Assembly: GCA_964562015.1 (NCBI GenBank)
Contig: CAZLRH010000015.1
Location: forward strand, 10,925 to 74,924
DNA length: 64,000 nucleotides
DNA from: CAZLRH01 sp964562015
GTDB lineage: Bacteria; Verrucomicrobiota; Verrucomicrobiia; Opitutales; JABDGR01
Reading direction: 5' to 3'
In this document: in pieces, positions 34,422 to 44,226 of the stretch
Layout of the letters: each line of letters starts with the position of its first letter
Numbering within the stretch: the first letter of the stretch is position 1
Program-made: the position numbers and the translations under genes
Notes under the pieces: generated by a model
Database searches by the model: none
The model's input: the letters and a program-made list of their open reading frames with translations, nothing else
What the model was told of the DNA's origin: nothing

Positions 34422-35646
34422 CTGGCTGCACCGCCATAAGCGCCAGTTCCGGTTTCTCAAGCCGGCCTGGCGCGCGTGGCGTCGTCTGGCCCGTACGATA
34501 CCACCGGTTTCATGGCTGGGCGCTTCCCAGCCCGGCCGGCCCGGCGGCATTCATTACACGGTGGATGACTACCTCGCGGCGCACCCGAAAGCGGGAAACA
34601 TCAAGATCATTCTCCCGGCGCAAAATTTCACTCGGCCCTTGCCGCGCACCTTGGAGGACCTGCCACCACATCCGGTTTTTGCGGCGCTAACCGAGGCCCG
34701 CGTGCCGGCGCAGCGCACCTTCGAGCTCTTTGGGGCACGCTACTGGGGCCACTACGGCGGCACCCTCATCGGTCAGGACAATCGCCTGCTCGCGGAGATT
34801 TCGCCGGACATATGGTCGATGGAAGGCCATAGCGCCCTGGCCCGCTGGCGTTTTCCGGCCTGCCGCCGCCTCAACGGCACCGTCGCCGTCATCTCCACCG
34901 GCGAGTGCGACAACAATTACTGGCATTGGACTTTCGATTTGCTTCCGCGCGTTTGGTATCTGCAACAAGCGGGGTTCACGGCGGCCAACGTGGACTGGTG
35001 GGTGGTCAACCACCGCGACCATCCCTATCAGTGGCAAACGCTCGAACGTCTCGGCATCGCCCGCGACAAGGTCATCCGTGCGGACGACCAGCTGCATTTT
35101 ACGGCCGACCGGGTGGTGACGGCCACCATGCCGCCCACCGCCGCACCCGTGCTGCCGCAAGTGGCCCGTTGGTTGCGGGAAGATTTCGGGAAAGTCACCG
35201 CCCTACCCCGCCGTCGCTTCTATCTCACCCGCAAGAATTGCACTTGGCGGCGTTTGTTGAACGAGGCGGAAATTGAGCCGATGCTCCGCGAACACGGATT
35301 TGAATTCATCGAGCCCGGCAGTCTGGATCTGGCCGGACAGATGGCGCTGTTCGCGGAGGCGCAAATTATCGCCGGCCCGCACGGCAGCGCCTTCACCAAC
35401 GCCATTTACGCGTCTCCTTCCGCGACCCTGTTGGAAATCATGCCCACCTCGTATGTGGACGGCGATTTCTGGTCGCAGGCCATGGCCTCCGGGCAGTCGC
35501 ACTTCGTCGAATTCGGGCCCGGCGCGTCGGGCCTCGACTACACCGCCATCTGCCGGCAGGACGACCTGCGCGTGGACCCCGCGCGTTTCGCGCGGATACT
35601 TGAAATCGTGGCGAAGCAGACTGCGTCCTCATCGCCAGGCAATTAA
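34414..35646 (+). CDS. Family 61 glycosyltransferase (DUF563)
   Basis: A 410-residue protein from ATG 34414, overlapping the acetyltransferase fusion by 8 bp. It contains NNYWHWTFDLLPRVWYLQQAG near the middle, VVNHRDHPYQWQTLERLGI, RRRFYLTRKNCTWRRLLNE and the GT61 signature IAGPHGSAFTNAIYASPSATLLEI (broken by eye as GPHGSAFTN then LLEIMP). Bacterial GT61 enzymes often add xylose- or Kdo-like sugars in surface polysaccharides. Sugar unknown here. Confidence 0.9.
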   Translation: MRDWLHRHKRQFRFLKPAWRAWRRLARTIPPVSWLGASQPGRPGGIHYTVDDYLAAHPKAGNIKIILPAQNFTRPLPRTLEDLPPHPVFAALTEARVPAQRTFELFGARYWGHYGGTLIGQDNRLLAEISPDIWSMEGHSALARWRFPACRRLNGTVAVISTGECDNNYWHWTFDLLPRVWYLQQAGFTAANVDWWVVNHRDHPYQWQTLERLGIARDKVIRADDQLHFTADRVVTATMPPTAAPVLPQVARWLREDFGKVTALPRRRFYLTRKNCTWRRLLNEAEIEPMLREHGFEFIEPGSLDLAGQMALFAEAQIIAGPHGSAFTNAIYASPSATLLEIMPTSYVDGDFWSQAMASGQSHFVEFGPGASGLDYTAICRQDDLRVDPARFARILEIVAKQTASSSPGN

Positions 35647-35674
35647 TATCGGGCGTGCTGAGCATGAAACAATA

Positions 35675-36397
35675 ATGAAGCGACTCTTGGTCAATTTTCT
35701 GCGCCGATGGAAACTTGATCCATTTGGTTATCACTTGCGGCATCTAGGGCGGCGGGCGCGGCGCCTGCTCGTTTCGCATGATCAGCGTCTGGTGCGCAAC
35801 TATTTCGCCCAACCGGGACTGAAAAAGCTGCATCTGGGCTGTGGCGATTATCTACTGCAAGGCTGGTTAAACACTGACTATGAGCCGGTAACCCCAAATG
35901 TCTGCTTCCTGGATGTCACTCGCTCATTTCCTTTTGCCACGGACAGCTTTGCCTACGTTTATCATGAGCACCTCATCGAGCATCTGCCTTTGGCGGGAGG
36001 CATCCATTTGTTACAAGAATGCTTCCGGGTGCTGCAACCGGGCGGGGTGATGCGCGTGACCACGCCCGACGTCCAATTTCTCCTGAACCTCATGCAGGCG
36101 GAGAAATCGGCGCAACAATTGGCCTATTTATCTTGGGAAACCGATACGTATGTACGCTGGGCGCCGCGGGCCGAGGACATTTTCGTGTTCAACAACTTTG
36201 TGCGGGATTGGGGGCACCAATTTATTTATGACGTAAAAACCTTGGTGCGGTTGCTCGGTGAAGCTGGATTTCGCGAGGTGAAGCAAGTTGCCTTGGAAGA
36301 AAGCCATTGGCCCGAGTTGCAAAAACTTGAAAATGTAGGCCGCATGCCCGCGGGTTTTCTGGCGCTGGAATCATTTGCCCTGGAGGCCGTGAAGTAA
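35675..36397 (+). CDS. Type 11 SAM-dependent methyltransferase
   Basis: A 240-residue protein from ATG 35675. Motif I is KKLHLGCGDYLLQGWLN at about residues 50-66. FLDVTRSFPFATDSFAYVYHEHLIEHLP corresponds to motifs II-III with the E-H-x-x-E-H block, then ECFRVLQPGGVMRVTTPD. It belongs with the type 11 methyltransferases frequent in glycan clusters. It is less GC-rich than the neighbouring GT61 gene. Substrate unknown. Confidence 0.87.
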   Translation: MKRLLVNFLRRWKLDPFGYHLRHLGRRARRLLVSHDQRLVRNYFAQPGLKKLHLGCGDYLLQGWLNTDYEPVTPNVCFLDVTRSFPFATDSFAYVYHEHLIEHLPLAGGIHLLQECFRVLQPGGVMRVTTPDVQFLLNLMQAEKSAQQLAYLSWETDTYVRWAPRAEDIFVFNNFVRDWGHQFIYDVKTLVRLLGEAGFREVKQVALEESHWPELQKLENVGRMPAGFLALESFALEAVK

Positions 36398-36426
36398 GTG
36401 GCCCCTATCCGCACCCCTCATTTGTC

Positions 36427-37275
36427 GTGCTCAAAACCGCTGTTCTGGTAAATACCTACAATCATGCCCCTTTCATTCAGGCATGTCTGGACTCGCTGTG
36501 GGCTCAAACCCAGGCGCCGGATGAAGTCATTGTCTATGACGACGGCAGCACGGATGGAACCGTCGAATATTTACGTGGGCTGGGCACACGCATCGTGTTC
36601 CTTGAGGGCCGGCATGAAAATCGACCCGGCTACATCAATCAGGCACACGCCATCCACTCGGCTTTTCTTCGCTCCCAGGCGAAATTGATTTTTCTACTGG
36701 ACGGCGACGACCGCTTCAAGCCGGCAAAAATTGCCCGCTATGTGGCCGCGTTCGAATCCCGCTCCGGGGTGGCGATGGTGCAAGCGCCGCTGAGCGTGAT
36801 CAATCAATTTGACCAAATCCTGGAAGCCGGCGCCGAGGCGCATCGACATCGCGACGACTACCTGGCGGCCATTTACTCTTCGCACGACTTGGATCTCTTT
36901 TATTCGACCAGCGCGCTGGCCTTTTCCCGCAATTTTCTGGCCCAGGTGCTTCCCCTTAATTACCCGCCCGATATCACCATGTGGGCGGACGGCTATCTCA
37001 GCATCCTCGCTCCGCTCCATGGCGCGGTGATCACGTTGCCCGAACCGCTGGCGGACTGGCGCCGTCACCCGAACGCTTACACTGTACAAGCAGATAAAAG
37101 CCGGTTCCTGCTCGACTTCACGCTGCAAAGCACCCGGATTTTTAATGCGTATTGCCGACAGCACGCACGACCGACAATATCCCTTTGGCGCAATCGGCGC
37201 TTTTATCTGCGCTGGTTGCGCTGTCACCTGCCCGCATGGGCGTATAACTTCTACCACCAATTGCTTCGGACCTAG
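36427..37275 (+). CDS. Family 2 glycosyltransferase
   Basis: A 282-residue protein from GTG 36427. AVLVNTYNHAPFIQACLDSL and EVIVYDDGSTDGTVEYL are the GT2 nucleotide-binding blocks. LIFLLDGDDRFKP holds the DxD-like metal site near residue 97. Further on, FYSTSALAFSRNFLAQVL and MWADGYLSILAPLHG are consistent with the acceptor side. Two tyrosine-rich helices end the protein. Sugar unknown. Confidence 0.9.
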   Translation: MLKTAVLVNTYNHAPFIQACLDSLWAQTQAPDEVIVYDDGSTDGTVEYLRGLGTRIVFLEGRHENRPGYINQAHAIHSAFLRSQAKLIFLLDGDDRFKPAKIARYVAAFESRSGVAMVQAPLSVINQFDQILEAGAEAHRHRDDYLAAIYSSHDLDLFYSTSALAFSRNFLAQVLPLNYPPDITMWADGYLSILAPLHGAVITLPEPLADWRRHPNAYTVQADKSRFLLDFTLQSTRIFNAYCRQHARPTISLWRNRRFYLRWLRCHLPAWAYNFYHQLLRT

Positions 37276-37325
37276 TTGGCCTCCCTCCCTTTGGCAAACC
37301 CGCCCTTTGATCGGCTCAGTCAATC

Positions 37326-38240
37326 ATGTCAACCCCGGCCCATAAAGTACCCGTCACGATCCTCGTGCCGGTGAAAAACGAGACCGCCAATTTGCCGCGC
37401 TGTCTCGCGAGCGTGGCGTGGGCGGGCGCGGTCATCGTGATTGATTCCCATAGCACCGATGGCACGCCGGAACTCGCCCGTCGGCTGGGTGCGCAGGTGG
37501 TGCAATTTGATTTCAACGGCACCTGGCCCAAGAAACGCGAGTGGGCGCTGCGCAACCTGCCCTTTGCGCACGAGTGGGTGTTCTTTCTCGATGCGGACGA
37601 AGTGCTGCCGCCGGAGACCGAAGCGGAAGTCCGTGCAATTGTCGAAAATCCTAAAACCACGCACGCTGGCTACTGGATCAACCGCCGTTTCATGTTTCTC
37701 GGCCAATGGCTGCGGCACGCGTATTTTCCCAACTGGAACCTGCGCCTCTTTCGCCATAAGTCGGCCCATTACGAGAAACTCGCCGCCGAGGCTGACACCC
37801 GCAGCGGCGATAATGAAATTCACGAGCACGTCATCGTCGCAGGCACCACGGGCCGACTCGAATGCCTGATGGACCATTACGCGTTCCCGACCATCGAAGC
37901 CTTTGTCGAGAAACACAACCGGTATTCGAATTGGGAAGCCGCCGTAGCGCTGGAAGAGCGTCCCAATGGCCGTTCGGCGGAAAACCTCCAGCATGGTAAT
38001 GTGACCTGGCGGCGCCGGCTCAAGAATCTATCGCGCAAGTTGCCGTTCCGTCCCCTGCAACGCTTCCTGTATGTCTATGTCTGGCAACTCGGTTTTCTGG
38101 ACGGCCGCGCGGGCTGGTATTTCGCCCGCCTCCATGCCTTCTATGAATTTCTTAATGTCGCGAAGACCTATGAACTGCGGCGGGCTCGCGTGACTACCGT
38201 AATGCATTCCGTCAGCATGAAAGATAATGGTGAAATTTAA
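37326..38240 (+). CDS. Family 2 glycosyltransferase (WaaE/KdtX-like)
   Basis: A 304-residue protein from ATG 37326. VTILVPVKNETANLPRCLASV and AVIVIDSHSTDGTPELAR are the first GT2 motifs, followed by WVFFLDADEVLPPETEAEV, with the metal-binding DAD. HYEKLAAEADTRSGDNEIHEH and TIEAFVEKHNRYSNWEA are typical of the WaaE-type subgroup that adds glucose to LPS core heptose in enterobacteria. It is the last gene of the polysaccharide series. The DNA composition shifts directly after it. Confidence 0.9.
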   Translation: MSTPAHKVPVTILVPVKNETANLPRCLASVAWAGAVIVIDSHSTDGTPELARRLGAQVVQFDFNGTWPKKREWALRNLPFAHEWVFFLDADEVLPPETEAEVRAIVENPKTTHAGYWINRRFMFLGQWLRHAYFPNWNLRLFRHKSAHYEKLAAEADTRSGDNEIHEHVIVAGTTGRLECLMDHYAFPTIEAFVEKHNRYSNWEAAVALEERPNGRSAENLQHGNVTWRRRLKNLSRKLPFRPLQRFLYVYVWQLGFLDGRAGWYFARLHAFYEFLNVAKTYELRRARVTTVMHSVSMKDNGEI

Positions 38241-38263
38241 TTTCTTAATTTATCCGCACCAAA

Positions 38264-39247
38264 ATGAAACCGAAATTCATAATTTCATTACTATTTATAG
38301 CCCTCCTTTCTATCGGTGCTGTTCAAGTTTTAAGCCTTCCAAAGATGCGTTTCACTGTCCATGTCGTGGATGAAAGCGGCAAGCCGATTTCCGCTGCACA
38401 TGCCTCGATTATGTTTAATCAAGATGCCGTTAGCTTGGGTAAAAATATTGAGCTTAAGGAAATCACTGACGATAACGGAAATTTTACGGGAGAGGGCTAC
38501 TCCGAATATGGCCTGCCAGTATTTCGCCAATTATTAAGCAAGGACGGGTACTATAATAGCGGAGTAATGCTGCCGAATTTTGCGAATCCTGTAGATGGAA
38601 AATGGCAACCATGGAATGGGGTTTACACCACAATTATGCGGAGAATAGGGAACCCGATTCCCCTCTATGCCCGCAGAATTGAGGTTCAGATTCCATCTAA
38701 TACCCAGCCTTGTGGTTTTGACTTATTAGAAGCTGACTGGGTTGCTCCGTTTGGCAAGGGCAAGATCTCTGATTTCGTTGTCACAATAACAAATCTCCAA
38801 TACCGCAATAGCAATGATTTTGATGTAGCGGCTAAGGTTTCATTTTCCAATGCTGATGACGGCATTCAGGAAATTCAGTTGCCCAAGGAGTTTACCAACA
38901 GTGTCTTTAAGTGGCCTCGCCTGGCACCAGAAAACGGCTACCAGTCCAAATTTGATGCCCATCATCTATGGCTTAATCTGCCAACGGGCAGCGGTAAGCT
39001 CATCGAGACCTCAAATGAGAGCCAAGCCTATTTTTTCCGTGTCCGCACTTCAATTCAAAACGGGAAAATTTTAAGTGCGCTTTACGGAAAAATTCAAGGT
39101 GGAATATTTATAGGCGTGAATGATGCCAAGGCTTGCGCCATCGGGTTTTCCTATTACCTCAACCCAACATCCCTTGACCGCAACCTCGAGTTTCGAAGCA
39201 ATTTGTTCAAGGATTTACCTCCATTAGAAGAAATCAATGCCCCTTAA
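38264..39247 (+). CDS. Secreted or membrane-anchored protein with CarboxypepD-reg-like N-terminal domain (tandem paralogue A)
   Basis: A 327-residue protein from ATG 38264. An N-terminal hydrophobic segment (FIISLLFIALLSIGAVQVL) is either a signal peptide or an anchor. It is followed by FTVHVVDESGKPISAAHASI and a DDNGNFTGEGY turn, the pattern of carboxypeptidase-regulatory-like beta-sandwich domains. The rest (KWQPWNGVYTTIMRRIGNPIP, LLEADWVAPFGKGKISDF, QAYFFRVRT) is not a family I recognise. The next gene is a clear duplicate: 41 of the last 57 residues are identical. GC content is much lower than in the polysaccharide genes. Function unknown. Confidence 0.8.
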   Translation: MKPKFIISLLFIALLSIGAVQVLSLPKMRFTVHVVDESGKPISAAHASIMFNQDAVSLGKNIELKEITDDNGNFTGEGYSEYGLPVFRQLLSKDGYYNSGVMLPNFANPVDGKWQPWNGVYTTIMRRIGNPIPLYARRIEVQIPSNTQPCGFDLLEADWVAPFGKGKISDFVVTITNLQYRNSNDFDVAAKVSFSNADDGIQEIQLPKEFTNSVFKWPRLAPENGYQSKFDAHHLWLNLPTGSGKLIETSNESQAYFFRVRTSIQNGKILSALYGKIQGGIFIGVNDAKACAIGFSYYLNPTSLDRNLEFRSNLFKDLPPLEEINAP

Positions 39248-39259
39248 GGGGGGCTGCAA

Positions 39260-40228
39260 ATGAAGGCACCGGTCATCGTTTTGATTTTAGCGGCCTTGGG
39301 CATAGCCGGGGCCGCACAACTGGTTGGCTTGCCAAAAGCTAGAGTGACCGTGCATGTTATTGGTGAGGATGGCAAGCCGATCGCAGGAGTTAATGCGCGA
39401 TTTGTTTTTAGCGGAGAGTTTAATTCTCAGGCGATTGTTCCGGTGAGTGGGGAAACTGACGCGAATGGTAATTTTACGGCGGAAGGCTACTGCGACGGAA
39501 GCTTTGGCGCTGATTTCAATAAGACAGGGTATTATTCTGGTAGTGTTGATATACCCACATTTCATGAATCAAAGGAGGGAAAATGGCAACCGTGGGACAA
39601 TACATACACAACGGTTTTGCGTAAAATTGGCAACCCCATCCCGCTTTATGCCCGCAAACTCGTTCTTCAAGTTCCTGCAAATGGAGTGGGCTGTGGTCTT
39701 GACCTTATGGAAGCAGATTGGGTCGCCCCCTACGGGAAGGGAAAGGTGGCAGATATCAATGTCACCGTCACCAAGCTTGAATATCGAAGCATGGCTGATT
39801 TCGATGTTTCTGCCACGGTTTCATTCCCTCCCACAGACAATGGCATACAAGAAATTCAACTACCAAAGGAATTTTCCAGTAGCCTTTTTCGGTGGCCTAG
39901 GATGGCACCAGAAGTCGGTTACAATACGGAGATCAAAACGCAGAGCCTTTGGCTAAATCCACCTAACGGAAATGCTAAAAGCATCAATACGTCAAAGGAA
40001 GGCCAAGCCTATTTTTTCCGTGTTCGTACTGTTATTCAAAGCGGCAAAATCACCAGTGCGCTTTATGGAAAAATTCTCGGTGGAGTTGCAATCGGTCCGG
40101 ATGACTCTAAATCTTGTTCTATAGGTTTCACTTACTACTTAAATCCTACTCCACAGGACAGAAATCTGGAGTTTGGCGCCAATTTATTTAAGGGCTTGCC
40201 CCCACTGGATGAAATCCACGCTCCGTAA
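39260..40228 (+). CDS. Secreted or membrane-anchored protein with CarboxypepD-reg-like N-terminal domain (tandem paralogue B)
   Basis: A 322-residue protein starting 12 bp after its paralogue, at ATG 39260 preceded by a GGGG-rich Shine-Dalgarno-like stretch. It begins with a hydrophobic segment (VIVLILAALGIAGAAQLVG), then VTVHVIGEDGKPIAGVNARF and TDANGNFTAEGY. Shared blocks with the preceding protein include KWQPWDNTYTTVLRKIGNPIP, LMEADWVAPYGKGKVADI, EIQLPKEFSSSLFRWPRMAPE and YYLNPTPQDRNLEF. The conservation runs over the full length, so this is a whole-gene duplication. Divergence is higher at the N terminus than at the C terminus. No function can be assigned. Confidence 0.8.
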   Translation: MKAPVIVLILAALGIAGAAQLVGLPKARVTVHVIGEDGKPIAGVNARFVFSGEFNSQAIVPVSGETDANGNFTAEGYCDGSFGADFNKTGYYSGSVDIPTFHESKEGKWQPWDNTYTTVLRKIGNPIPLYARKLVLQVPANGVGCGLDLMEADWVAPYGKGKVADINVTVTKLEYRSMADFDVSATVSFPPTDNGIQEIQLPKEFSSSLFRWPRMAPEVGYNTEIKTQSLWLNPPNGNAKSINTSKEGQAYFFRVRTVIQSGKITSALYGKILGGVAIGPDDSKSCSIGFTYYLNPTPQDRNLEFGANLFKGLPPLDEIHAP

Positions 40229-40382
40229 ACAGCTTTGGTGGATGCCCTAAGAAGATCATCGGTGGTAGATTAAAGGATTAGAAGGAAGGTCGTTTGCTCA
40301 CGGCTTCAATTGAATTGAGAATGCAGTAGAGGACAGTCTGACTGCTTCTTATTACCTCCATTTTTTTCGTTTGGCTTGATTC

Positions 40383-40973
40383 ATGGGTGGTCACTACTGT
40401 GATTATATGTCTTCTTGGCTTCAGCGCTTTTTGCGCCGGCCCCAGCCTCCGGAGCCGCTGATCTATACCGGTCCATGCGTCGTGTTGTTTTCAGCTATCC
40501 ATTCCTTCACGGATTTTTGCGCAAACAATTCACCAGTGGAGCTAATCAAGACCCTTAATCAAGTAGCAGAATTTCAAGCTGAAATAATATCTAAACATCG
40601 TTTCGACTTCCATCAGTACGTTGGCGGAAGTTTCTTGGTCTTCTGGAAATCTCATGATTATGGCAAAATCGGCCACGCCGCCTACCAGTCCGCGGTCGAA
40701 ATCCTTAAGAAAAAATCCGACCTCTCCTTTCATAACATTCATTTAAAGATTTCATTTGTCGCAGCGGATGGAGCTAGCGGCTTTTTTGGACCGCCTAAAG
40801 CAAGCCGATTTAGCGTTGTCGGCAAAGCTCGGGGCCGCGCCGAGGCATTATTGGAATTGTCCCCCAAAGATAAGGACAGCGTGTTGACCAACGCTGAAAC
40901 GCTCGCCCATCTGACCAATGAAGAAGCAGAGCGCTTTACCCTTCATTCGGACGATGCCTACATCTTGGAGTAA
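40383..40973 (+). CDS. Degenerate class III adenylate/guanylate cyclase-like protein, probably catalytically inactive
   Basis: A 196-residue protein from ATG 40383 (a second in-frame ATG at 40407). VVLFSAIHSFTDFC at about residues 34-47 aligns with the class III cyclase opening in which the first metal-binding Asp is expected; here it is Ala. LIKTLNQVAEFQAEIISKHRF matches the next helix, and HQYVGGSFLVFWKS aligns with the F-I-G-D block, with Gly in place of the second Asp. The later segment FFGPPKASRFSVVGKARGRAEALL corresponds to the G-N-x-G ... V-I-G-D-x-V-N-x-A block, also lacking its Asp and Asn. So the fold seems kept while catalysis is lost. No kinase or receptor domain is fused. Confidence 0.7.
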   Translation: MGGHYCDYMSSWLQRFLRRPQPPEPLIYTGPCVVLFSAIHSFTDFCANNSPVELIKTLNQVAEFQAEIISKHRFDFHQYVGGSFLVFWKSHDYGKIGHAAYQSAVEILKKKSDLSFHNIHLKISFVAADGASGFFGPPKASRFSVVGKARGRAEALLELSPKDKDSVLTNAETLAHLTNEEAERFTLHSDDAYILE

Positions 40974-41016
40974 GAAGTAAGGTTGTAAAAAATGCTTCGG
41001 AGCGCCTTCACGCTTT

Positions 41017-41313
41017 TCATTTATTCGGTAGCAGTTTCAATGCGAGAGAAGCCGCTTGAGCGGCGGCTAACATTTCTTGCTCGCCAACATGAGGGGGAAT
41101 CGTTTTTTGTTCGACTTCAAGAGGCGAATACCAAGCAGTTGTATTGAATAGGTCCTTAAATGCAATTGCCTCAAAAGCATTGAGATCCCGTTTGTCTAGC
41201 TCGACGTTGTAGACCATTTCAATACTAGCGCAAAATATTTGAACCTCCATCTGGCCTTTTAAAAATAGCTCTAGATAACTTAACAACCTGGCCTTAGGGG
41301 AGTGATCCTCCAT
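41017..41313 (-). CDS. Small hypothetical protein
   Basis: A 98-residue protein read on the minus strand from ATG at 41313. It is helical in appearance and acidic, with LLSYLELFLKGQMEVQIFC and AFEAIAFKDLFNTTAWYSP as its most distinctive blocks. It has no signal peptide, no membrane segment and no recognised motif. It is convergent with the cyclase-like gene 43 bp away. Low GC matches the accessory patch. The size and acidic helical character resemble immunity-type or orphan proteins, but that is not evidence of function. Confidence 0.5.
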   Translation of the reverse strand: MEDHSPKARLLSYLELFLKGQMEVQIFCASIEMVYNVELDKRDLNAFEAIAFKDLFNTTAWYSPLEVEQKTIPPHVGEQEMLAAAQAASLALKLLPNK

Positions 41314-41343
41314 AAATCGACGTAATCTTTTTTGGTGGAAAAC

Positions 41344-41365
41344 AAAAAAAAAGGGGGGGGGGGGG
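41344..41365. repeat. A9G13 homopolymer tract
   Basis: Nine A (41344-41352) followed by thirteen G (41353-41365), in the 271-bp gap upstream of the histidine kinase gene. Such runs slip during replication and are also common sequencing or assembly errors. Confidence 0.9.
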
Positions 41366-41462
41366 TAAAACTATTCCGATTCTACTCCTTCCACTCGTTC
41401 AAACTATCTGAAGATTTAAGCCTCTGGTTCTTTTTAGATTTGCCGCCTCTTTTCTTGTCTCC

Positions 41463-41506
41463 ACGCCCCATCCGGCCTCCCGGTGGGGCGTTGTTATTTA
41501 TTTGTT
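41463..41506 (+). terminator. Rho-independent terminator-like hairpin
   Basis: ACGCCCCA (41463-41470) pairs with TGGGGCGT (41484-41491). An inner CCGG/CCGG stem (41472-41475 with 41480-41483) closes a 4-nt loop, with one bulged T at 41471. A T-rich run follows (41491-41506). It is the strongest terminator-like structure I saw in the window. It points rightward and lies 79 bp before the histidine kinase start. No plus-strand gene ends close before it: the nearest ends at 40973. It could therefore end a leader or an unrecognised transcript. Confidence 0.65.
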
Positions 41507-41584
41507 AAAATCGCCCCTGGGCGGTACTTTGCACTGCGCAAGCCGGGCGGTTCTGGCAAATTGGCAGCGGGTTTCCCCTACTTT

Positions 41585-44119
<2,535 letters not shown>

Positions 44120-44226
44120 GGCGGGGGTTGCGGTTAGGCGGGGCCAAGAATTTCACGCAGCCGTAACAACCCGGCGCTTTACGCGGGGCGCAAGTATCTT
44201 TATCGCTGGGGAGTTCGCGCACCGCC

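Noticed and set aside
41366..41462. Possible tRNA or tRNA fragment before the strong terminator
   Set aside because: No cloverleaf, no GGTTCRA T-loop motif and no acceptor stem could be built.
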